From an uncultured Treponema sp. (GTDB lineage Bacteria; Spirochaetota; Spirochaetia; Treponematales; Treponemataceae), in contig CAJOPO010000008.1 of NCBI GenBank assembly GCA_905236315.1, forward strand, positions 1 to 6,511: a DNA stretch of 6,511 nucleotides. The letters run 5' to 3'. The position numbers and the translations under genes are program-made. The notes beneath the pieces are model-generated. The model did not search any database, was not told the DNA's origin, and saw nothing but the letters and a program-made list of their open reading frames with translations. Position 1 is the stretch's first letter. Each line of letters begins with the position of its first letter. Shown piece by piece: positions 1-5,897 of the stretch.

Positions 1-482
1 AGGCTCGTTTTGCAGGTGGTAATATGTTTAGGCACCAGTTAGACACCATGAGCATTCTAATTGATTACGGTTATATAGATAGCATATTGCTAAAAGCTAG
101 TTGTGTGCATGACGTTGTAGAAGATATTCCTGGTTTTGATACGGAGTTAATTCGTAAAGCAGACGAAGAAGGGGAAGAGGTCTTAAAGTTAGTTCTTGAA
201 GTGACTAAAAAAGAGGGGCAAGTAAAAACAGATTATTTGCGCACAATTATAGACCACGGAAGCTATCGTGCAAAGCTTTTAAAATGTGCAGACCGAATAA
301 GTAATATGATAAGTCTTGGTTTTGTTACTAGCGCAGAGTTTATAGAGCGTTATTGTGACGAAACTGAATATTTTATTTTTCCAATAGCGTTGGAAGTTGA
401 TTATAATATGTATCAAGAATTGATAAATCTTGTAATGACTAGAAGACGTTATTTAGAAAGTTCGGGCTACTATAGTAAGTAA
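1..482 (+). CDS. Small HD-domain (p)ppGpp hydrolase-like protein (RelA/SpoT hydrolase domain), 5'-truncated by window edge
   Basis: This is a metal-dependent phosphohydrolase of the HD superfamily, closest to the hydrolase half of RelA/SpoT (RSH) enzymes, which removes the 3' pyrophosphate of (p)ppGpp. The frame is open to base 1. The ATG at 24 is probably internal, because the residues encoded before it (ARFAGGN, from base 3) align with the RSH nucleotide-binding stretch R-K-S-G-E-P-Y-I-x-H: an Arg (bases 6-8) sits exactly nine residues before the first metal-ligand His. Counting from the Met at 24, the HD metal set looks complete: H4, H29-D30 in HDVVED, and D90 in KCADRISNM, which matches the RSH KLADRxxNM motif. 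The protein ends at a TAA with no synthetase or TGS/ACT domains, so it would be a stand-alone, Mesh1/SAH-sized hydrolase. The cytosolic alarmone role is inferred from family; another nucleotide pyrophosphate substrate is possible. It leads the cluster ROK kinase-argS, with a 29-bp gap downstream. Confidence 0.8.
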   Translation, partial: ARFAGGNMFRHQLDTMSILIDYGYIDSILLKASCVHDVVEDIPGFDTELIRKADEEGEEVLKLVLEVTKKEGQVKTDYLRTIIDHGSYRAKLLKCADRISNMISLGFVTSAEFIERYCDETEYFIFPIALEVDYNMYQELINLVMTRRRYLESSGYYSK

Positions 483-511
483 TATATTTTTAGCGAGAAA
501 ACTTAATTTTT

Positions 512-1444
512 ATGAGCAATATTTTGACTTTTGATTGGGGCGGAACTTTTTTGAAGTTTGCCCTAATAGATGAACAGGGTTCTATTACTCAAAAGGACAA
601 GGTACCCTCTCCTAATTTTTTTAAGGGAGCTACAAAGGATGATTTTTTAAAAGTAATAGATAATGTTGTAGAACGTTTTAAAGGTAGTATTGAAGGCATA
701 GCTATTAGTGCTCCAGGAATACTAGATGACAAAACAGGATATATGTATTCTTCTGGCTATCTTTTATATTTGACGGATAGTTCTATATGTAAGGAATTCA
801 AAGAACGATATGGTCTTCCTGTTTCTATTCAAAACGATGGTAAGTGTGCTGCACTTGCTGAATTTAAGAGCGGTAGCCTTGTGGGATGCAAGAATGCCGC
901 TGTTGTTATATTGGGAACAGGCATAGGTGGCGGACTTATTATTAATGGAGCGTTGTATAGGGGCAATATAGGGGCTGCTGGTGAATATAGTTATTTGTGC
1001 ATAGATTCAAATAACTGTTTATCCCAAGAAGCGTATTGGGGAGTCTATGGCGTAAAAAAGTTATGCCAATATGTAGCCTCTTGTACTGGAGAAAGTGCTG
1101 AGGACTTAGATGGAGTCAAGGTATTTGAACGAGCGGAAAATGATGAAGAAAAAGTTCTTCAGGGACTAAAAATGTATACTGATTCGCTTGCTGTGCAAAT
1201 ATTTAATCTTAGTATATTATTAGATTTAGAAAAAATTGCTATAGGTGGTGGAATAAGTGCTAGTCCATTGTTATTGCAGACATTGAAGCAAAGCATGGAA
1301 TTTTTTAGGAAAAATAGTCCACAGGCAAAGTATCTTCCTTTGCTTTTTAATCCTGAATTAGTTGTTTGCAAATATAAAAATGATGCTAATTTGTTAGGCG
1401 CATATCAGCATTTTAATTTATTAAAGAAAAATGGAGAGCTATAA
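512..1444 (+). CDS. ROK-family sugar kinase, zinc-motif-less (beta-glucoside kinase/BglK-like)
   Basis: This 310-residue ROK (repressor, ORF, kinase) protein is predicted to phosphorylate a hexose, or a glucoside, with ATP in the cytosol. It has the N-terminal phosphate loop (DWGGTFLKFALID, residues 8-20), the catalytic Asp in QNDGKCAALAE (D109), the second glycine-rich phosphate loop LGTGIGGGLIINGALYRG (134-151) and a C-terminal adenosine-site segment IAIGGGIS (242-249). There is no N-terminal helix-turn-helix, so it is a kinase and not a ROK repressor. The usual GEIGH...CxCGxxGCxE zinc site is absent: GEYSYL (157-162) has Tyr in place of the ligand His, and only scattered Cys (163, 169) follow. 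This resembles the BglK branch of Firmicutes. The start is fixed: the frame is closed by a TAG at 491 and ATG 512 is the only plausible initiator, although its Shine-Dalgarno sequence is poor (a GAG about 15 nt away). Its stop shares a base with the argS start. The exact sugar is unknown. Confidence 0.87.
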   Translation: MSNILTFDWGGTFLKFALIDEQGSITQKDKVPSPNFFKGATKDDFLKVIDNVVERFKGSIEGIAISAPGILDDKTGYMYSSGYLLYLTDSSICKEFKERYGLPVSIQNDGKCAALAEFKSGSLVGCKNAAVVILGTGIGGGLIINGALYRGNIGAAGEYSYLCIDSNNCLSQEAYWGVYGVKKLCQYVASCTGESAEDLDGVKVFERAENDEEKVLQGLKMYTDSLAVQIFNLSILLDLEKIAIGGGISASPLLLQTLKQSMEFFRKNSPQAKYLPLLFNPELVVCKYKNDANLLGAYQHFNLLKKNGEL

Positions 1445-1446
1445 TG
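1433..1446 (+). promoter_or_regulatory. Ribosome binding site and TAATG stop/start overlap for argS
   Basis: GGAG at 1433-1436 lies 7 nt before the argS ATG at 1444, inside the last codons of the ROK kinase gene. The kinase stop TAA (1442-1444) shares its last A with the argS ATG, giving TAATG. This arrangement is typical of translational coupling or reinitiation and fixes the argS start. Confidence 0.75.
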
Positions 1447-3252
1447 GCTGACCCAAAAGATGTATTTCGTTGTGTTGTGGTAAATGCTTTAAATAAATAT
1501 AGAGAGCAGAATAATATAGATGGAAGTCCTATACAAGAAGATTCTTTGCGTGTTGAAATTCCTCCTAAACAAGATATGGGAGACTTAGGTATTCCTATGT
1601 TTACGCTTGCAAAGACTTTCCGAATGGCTCCTCCTGCTATTGCAAAAGCGGTGGCAGATTTAATTTTAAAAGAAGGTTGTACACTAGGTCATATATCTGC
1701 TGTAGGTCCCTATGTAAATGTAAAGTTGGATAAAGCATCTGCTATAATTGATGTATTAAAAACTATACTTGCACAGGGAAGTGATTATGGTTCACTAAAA
1801 GATGGTGCAAAACTTCTTGCAGGACGCAGGGTTATGGTTGAGTATTCTAGTCCAAACACAAATAAGCCCTTGCATCTTGGTCATTTGCGTAATGATGCTC
1901 TTGGAGAAAGCGTAAGCCGTATATTAAAAAAAGCAGGAGCTGAAGTATTTCGCACAAATATTATAAATAATCGCGGTGTTCATATATGTAAGTCCATGCT
2001 TGCCTATAAGATGTTTCATGAAGCAAATGGAGATACTCCAGAAAGTCTAGGTATAAAAGGCGACCATTTTGTAGGTCAGTGCTATGTAGAGTTTGATAAA
2101 TATGCAAAGGAACACCCAGAAGCAAATGCACAAGCTGAAGAAATGTTGGTTAAGTGGGAACAGGGTGATAATGAAGTTCGTTCTTTATGGAAAAAGATGA
2201 ACGAATGGACATTGAACGGTGTTCAGGAAACTTATAAGCGCACAGGTGCTGGCTTTGAAAAACTTTATTTTGAAAGTGATACTTACCTTTTGGGAAAAGA
2301 AATAATAAGCGAAGGCTTAGAAAAAGGCATATTCTTTAAAGCAGATGATGGTTCTGTTCGCATAGATATAACTTCTATTACTGGAAAAAGCAAAGATGGA
2401 GATAATCACGAAAAAGTTTTGTTGCGTAAAGATGGAACCTCTGTTTATATCACTCAAGATATAGGTACTGCTATACGCCGTCATGAAGATTGGTCTTATA
2501 ATCAAATGGTTTATGTTGTTGCAAGTGAACAGATATATCATTTTAAGGTTTTATTTTATATATTGCGTAAGTTAGGATATGACTGGGCAGAAAAGCTATA
2601 TCATTTAAGCTATGGTCTTGTTAATCTACCAAGTGGACGTATGAAAAGCCGAGAGGGTACTGTAGTAGATGCAGATGACCTTTTAGATTCATTACATGCT
2701 GATGCTCTAAAGGCTATTCAAGAACGCGGTAGAGATGAAGAAGTGGGAGATGCTGATGTTGTGGCAGAAAAAGTAGCTTTAGGAGCCATGCATTATTATC
2801 TTCTTCAAGTAAGCCCCATAAAAGATATGCTTTTTAATCCCCAAGAAAGTCTTTCTTTTGCAGGAAATACAGGTCCTTATTTACAATATATGGGAGCACG
2901 TATTTCTAGTATTTTGCGCAAGGCAAAAGAACAGGGCTTAGAGGCTGATTTTTCAGAAAAGACCTTATCTTTGCTAGAACATGAAAGTGAATGGGCTTTA
3001 GTAAAAGAGATAGGGCGTTTTACAGATGTGATTGAAAAAGCTAGTGAAGATTTAGACCCTAGTATTGTTGCAGTCTACGCTTATTCCCTAGCAAAATCTT
3101 TTAGCACTTTCTATAGAGATTGTCCTATAATTTCTGAATCTAATGATAAAAAAGAACTTTCTATGGCGCGCCTTGCTTTAGCGCAATGCACATTAACAGT
3201 ATTAAAGGAAACTATGTATTTGGTTTTAGTTCCCTTTTTAGACCGAATGTGA
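1444..3252 (+). CDS. argS: Arginyl-tRNA synthetase (class I)
   Basis: ArgRS charges tRNA-Arg with arginine using ATP, in the cytosol. The 602-residue product is full length for the long bacterial form. Visible parts in order: the N-terminal Add-1 tRNA D-loop-recognition domain (about 1-110, with IPPKQDMGDLGIPMF at 39-53); the class I HIGH motif as HLGH (144-147), just after the ArgRS hallmark EYSSPNTNKPLHLGH; the catalytic core with TNIINNRGVHICKSM (171-185) and TSVYITQDIGTA (332-343); YHFKV (365-369); the KMSKS-equivalent loop as MKSREGT (400-406); and the C-terminal DALR anticodon-binding domain from about NTGPYLQYMGARISSILRKA (475-494) to the end, closing in a typical PFLDRM. The overall sequence resembles ArgRS of Treponema and Bacteroidetes more than the roughly 560-residue clostridial enzymes (recalled, not searched). 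The start is set by a GGAG 7 nt upstream. It is the last gene of the plus-strand cluster and is followed by a hairpin. Confidence 0.97.
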   Translation: MADPKDVFRCVVVNALNKYREQNNIDGSPIQEDSLRVEIPPKQDMGDLGIPMFTLAKTFRMAPPAIAKAVADLILKEGCTLGHISAVGPYVNVKLDKASAIIDVLKTILAQGSDYGSLKDGAKLLAGRRVMVEYSSPNTNKPLHLGHLRNDALGESVSRILKKAGAEVFRTNIINNRGVHICKSMLAYKMFHEANGDTPESLGIKGDHFVGQCYVEFDKYAKEHPEANAQAEEMLVKWEQGDNEVRSLWKKMNEWTLNGVQETYKRTGAGFEKLYFESDTYLLGKEIISEGLEKGIFFKADDGSVRIDITSITGKSKDGDNHEKVLLRKDGTSVYITQDIGTAIRRHEDWSYNQMVYVVASEQIYHFKVLFYILRKLGYDWAEKLYHLSYGLVNLPSGRMKSREGTVVDADDLLDSLHADALKAIQERGRDEEVGDADVVAEKVALGAMHYYLLQVSPIKDMLFNPQESLSFAGNTGPYLQYMGARISSILRKAKEQGLEADFSEKTLSLLEHESEWALVKEIGRFTDVIEKASEDLDPSIVAVYAYSLAKSFSTFYRDCPIISESNDKKELSMARLALAQCTLTVLKETMYLVLVPFLDRM

Positions 3253-3280
3253 GTTAAAGGATACTTAAAAGGGTTGTTTC

Positions 3281-3314
3281 GCATTAGCAAGGTACTTTAG
3301 GTTCTTGCTAATGC
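3281..3314. terminator. Convergent-gene hairpin, probable transcription terminator for argS and possibly patB
   Basis: GCATTAGCAA (3281-3290) is a perfect 10-bp inverted repeat of TTGCTAATGC (3305-3314). The stem can extend by one G-C pair and one G-U pair, leaving a loop of about 10 nt. On the plus strand it begins 28 nt after the argS stop and is followed by TTAATTT, a short and interrupted U-rich tail. On the minus strand the bases after the hairpin (GAAACAACCC) are not U-rich, so termination of the minus operon here is less certain. An outer imperfect inverted repeat flanks it: bases 3257-3270 against 3331-3345, with one G-U pair and one bulged base. Confidence 0.7.
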
Positions 3315-3343
3315 TTAATTTACAAATAAGTTTTAAGATGTCC

Positions 3344-4513
3344 TTAATTAAAGAAAGATTTTAGCCTATTAAGGCCATCTAAAAGTCTTTCTTTTGGACA
3401 GGCTATATTCATTCGGAAAAATGATTTTCCACATTTACCATATTCTTCTCCCTCACTTACATATAATCCTGTTTTTTTGCGCAACTCATTACATAGTTCT
3501 ACTGAATTATTTGTTATTGAAGAGCAATCAAACCATAATAGATAAGTTGCTTGAGAGGGGACTAAGTGTAGTTGAGGTAATTCTTTTTGTGTAAAGTCTT
3601 TTGCAATTTGCTTATTATTATAAATATAATTCCTTAGCGAATCTAGCCATTCTTCTCCATGCGTAAAAGCGGCGATTGTAGCGTCTATTGCAAAAACATT
3701 AGGTTCTGCTACTTCATCAGTGTTCAATGCCCTCCATATTTTGTGACGCAGTACAGGGTTTTCTGCCATTACAGCAGCCGTTTGTAATCCTGCAATATTA
3801 AATGTCTTTGTGGGAGCAAGGCAGGTTATACTTATATTTTTGCAGGTTTCATTTACACTTGCAAAGGGAACATACTCAGCATTTGGGTCTGTAAGGTCGC
3901 AATGTATTTCATCAGAAATAACAATAACGTTGTATTTTGAGCATAGGGCACCAATCTTTTCAAGTTCTCCCTTTTCCCATATCCTCCCTACAGGATTATG
4001 AGGGTTGCAAAGAATAAGCATGGTTGTTTGATTATCAGAAAGAACTTTTTCTAAGTTTTTAAAATCTATTGTATAGGCTTCCTTACTTATATCAGTGTTT
4101 GAATTATAAATGAGGGGGCATTGTATTATATTTCTTCCATTATTTCTTATGGAATTAAAGAATATATTATATACAGGTGTTAATATAACAATGTTTTCGG
4201 CTGGAGTAGTAAGTTTTCTTACTGCAGAGGATATTGCAGGGACTACTCCAGTACAGAATATAAGACTTTCCTTTTTTATTTTTAATCCGTGCCTTTTATT
4301 CCACCAGGTTTGATATGCTTGTGTCCAAGCGTCTGGAATTATTGAATATCCATATATTCCACTTGAAGCACGCTTTTGTAAGGCTTCTGTTATTTGTGGC
4401 ACGGTGATAAAATCCATATCAGCAACCCACATAGGAAGCTCATTTTCCTTAACATCCCATTTTAAAGAAGATGTTCCGCGCCTTTGTGTAAGTATGTCAA
4501 AATTATATTCCAT
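3344..4513 (-). CDS. patB: MalY/PatB-family PLP-dependent C-S lyase (cystathionine beta-lyase / cystalysin-like)
   Basis: This 389-residue cytosolic fold-type I PLP enzyme belongs to the MalY/PatB branch, which cleaves cystathionine or cysteine by beta-elimination to a thiol or H2S, pyruvate and ammonia. Treponema cystalysin is a member. Features seen: the opening RRGTSSLKWD (11-20) and WVADMDF (29-35), typical of the branch; GIYGYS (52-57); TPVY (112-115), whose Tyr stacks on PLP in cystalysin; NPHNPVGR (170-177); the PLP pyridine-nitrogen Asp in SDEIH (D201); the Schiff-base Lys in APTKTFNIAG (K236); and the carboxylate-binding Arg in FRMNIA (R367). Nothing is missing. The length matches the family (about 385-400). 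It is the last gene of the minus cluster, 25 bp after the MATE gene, with a strong ribosome-binding site. A true transaminase is unlikely given the family hallmarks, but the natural substrate (cystathionine, cysteine or an S-conjugate) cannot be read from the sequence. The gene symbol marks the family only. Confidence 0.9.
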   Translation of the reverse strand: MEYNFDILTQRRGTSSLKWDVKENELPMWVADMDFITVPQITEALQKRASSGIYGYSIIPDAWTQAYQTWWNKRHGLKIKKESLIFCTGVVPAISSAVRKLTTPAENIVILTPVYNIFFNSIRNNGRNIIQCPLIYNSNTDISKEAYTIDFKNLEKVLSDNQTTMLILCNPHNPVGRIWEKGELEKIGALCSKYNVIVISDEIHCDLTDPNAEYVPFASVNETCKNISITCLAPTKTFNIAGLQTAAVMAENPVLRHKIWRALNTDEVAEPNVFAIDATIAAFTHGEEWLDSLRNYIYNNKQIAKDFTQKELPQLHLVPSQATYLLWFDCSSITNNSVELCNELRKKTGLYVSEGEEYGKCGKSFFRMNIACPKERLLDGLNRLKSFFN

Positions 4514-4523
4514 AAATCACCTC
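4513..4523 (-). promoter_or_regulatory. Strong Shine-Dalgarno sequence for the MalY/PatB gene
   Basis: On the minus strand GAGGTGAT (4523 down to 4516) is an eight-base match to the anti-Shine-Dalgarno end of 16S rRNA, with GAGG six bases before the ATG (4513-4511). It is by far the best ribosome-binding site in the window. It confirms the start and suggests this gene is translated independently and well, compared with the MATE gene before it. Confidence 0.8.
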
Positions 4524-4538
4524 AGTTATATTTCTAGT

Positions 4539-5897
4539 TTAAATGCTTTTCCATTTTTGTAGTGCTAGGCCTATAATATAAAGTATGCCCCTAAAGCATA
4601 GTTCTATACACATTGCACTCCAAACTCCCTGTAATCCATATTTCTGTGCTAGAATAAATGATAATGTCAGGCGTACTCCCCACATGCTTCCTAAGTTTAT
4701 AATGCCTGGAACTATGGTGTTGCCAGCCCCTCTCATTGCTCCAGAGGCGATTATGCTTGCTGCAAAAAGCGGTTCGGCTAGAACTTCTATTCGTAAAACT
4801 TTTATACCAAGCTCTTGGACTGCAAGGTCAGGGGTAAAAAAATTAAACACTAAAGGGGAAGCTATATACATTAACACAGCAGAAAACGCCATTACTATCA
4901 TACCTAATAGTACAGAAAGCCAAGCAAACTTTCTTGCTATTAAAGTTTTTTTTGCACCTACACTCTGACCTGTGAGTGTTGTAGCTGCCGTAGATATGCC
5001 GTATGCAGGCATATAACACAAGGCTTCGGCTGTTACCCCAAAAGAGTTTGCAGCAAGTGCAACCGTTCCTAAAGGCGCGATAATGCGTGTACTTAATACT
5101 TGAGCAGAACCTAATATGAATTGCTCAAAGGCCATAGGTAAGGAAATGCGGGCTGCAATCTTTATACAACTTGGTGTTACGTTCCAACTGCCTCCCTTGT
5201 GTAGTTTTAATTGTGGCGAATAAAAAAGAATTATAGCCCACACAACAAGACATATAAAAAGTTCAGACATTGCTGTTCCTAAGGCAGCACCGCTTACGCC
5301 TAGCCCTAATCCAAAAATAAAAATGGCATTAAATGCTATATCCAATATGCACATAAGTGCGCTTAAAAAACTAGGCAGTTTTATATTTCCGCTACATTCT
5401 AAAAGTCCTAAGCCTAAGGTTGTAAGCATAACAACAGGCTGGGAAACGGCAAATATACAAAAATATACGCTAGCGTCTTTTTGAAGTTTTTCTTCTGCTC
5501 CTAACCAAATCGGTAGGTTAAAACTAATGGAAAAAGCTATAAGGGCTATTAAAATGGAAAGTATTCCCACTGTTATTAAGGATTCCCTTACAGTTTGCCT
5601 TGCCCTTTCTTCATTTCCTGCCCCTATTGCCTGTGCCACCTGTACAGAAAATCCAGAAGCTAACGCACTGCCCAAGCCATATATTAGCCAAGTTGATGTA
5701 GCTATAACACCTATAGCAGCAGACGCTTCTGCGCCTAGTTTGCCAACCATAGCAGCGTCAATATACTGCATAACGATTGAAGTTATCTGCGCTAAGATAG
5801 CGGGTATACTTAGTTGGCATACTAGAAACAGTTGCTGTTTTATGCTAGGTGTCTTATCTGACTGTAGAATAGTCTTTAGGTTTTGAGAACTATTCAT
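4539..5897 (-). CDS. MATE-family (NorM/DinF-like) multidrug efflux transporter
   Basis: This inner-membrane antiporter of the MATE family would export cationic drugs or metabolites in exchange for Na+ or H+. The 452-residue protein is typical in length and reads as 12 hydrophobic segments in two pseudo-symmetric halves: a short polar N-terminus (1-20), the first half to about 228, a hydrophilic linker (about 228-242), then the second half. Family signatures are YIDAAMVGKLGAEASAAIG (45-63) in the first half, LLECSGNIKLP (165-175), TLTGQSVGAKK (307-317) in the second half, and SGAMRGAGNTIVPG (385-398), the counterpart of the first-half LECSGN segment. No truncation is seen. Its ATG overlaps the stop of the DUF3737 gene (ATGA, 5894-5897) and its own ribosome-binding site is weak, so translation is probably coupled to that gene. 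The C-S lyase gene follows after 25 bp. Substrate unknown. Confidence 0.92.
   Translation of the reverse strand: MNSSQNLKTILQSDKTPSIKQQLFLVCQLSIPAILAQITSIVMQYIDAAMVGKLGAEASAAIGVIATSTWLIYGLGSALASGFSVQVAQAIGAGNEERARQTVRESLITVGILSILIALIAFSISFNLPIWLGAEEKLQKDASVYFCIFAVSQPVVMLTTLGLGLLECSGNIKLPSFLSALMCILDIAFNAIFIFGLGLGVSGAALGTAMSELFICLVVWAIILFYSPQLKLHKGGSWNVTPSCIKIAARISLPMAFEQFILGSAQVLSTRIIAPLGTVALAANSFGVTAEALCYMPAYGISTAATTLTGQSVGAKKTLIARKFAWLSVLLGMIVMAFSAVLMYIASPLVFNFFTPDLAVQELGIKVLRIEVLAEPLFAASIIASGAMRGAGNTIVPGIINLGSMWGVRLTLSFILAQKYGLQGVWSAMCIELCFRGILYIIGLALQKWKSI
5894..5897 (-). promoter_or_regulatory. ATGA stop/start overlap between DUF3737 and MATE genes
   Basis: The minus strand reads ATGA: the TGA (5896-5894) ends the beta-helix gene and the ATG (5897-5895) opens the MATE gene. 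Only a weak Shine-Dalgarno-like CGAG precedes the ATG, so reinitiation by ribosomes finishing the upstream gene is the likely mode of translation. Confidence 0.75.

Noticed and set aside
471..511. Possible promoter before the ROK kinase (TATAGT-like box at 471-476)
   Set aside because: No convincing -35 box at the right distance, and in such AT-rich DNA a TATA-like hexamer is expected by chance.
512..1444. ROK transcriptional repressor (NagC/XylR type)
   Set aside because: There is no N-terminal helix-turn-helix; the protein begins directly with the kinase phosphate loop.
4585..4968. 127-codon plus-strand open frame
   Set aside because: It lies wholly antisense to the MATE gene, whose family motifs are clear; the translation has no recognisable domain and there is no ribosome-binding site.
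5527..5886. 119-codon plus-strand open frame
   Set aside because: It is antisense to the N-terminal half of the MATE gene and is explained as a shadow of its hydrophobic codons.
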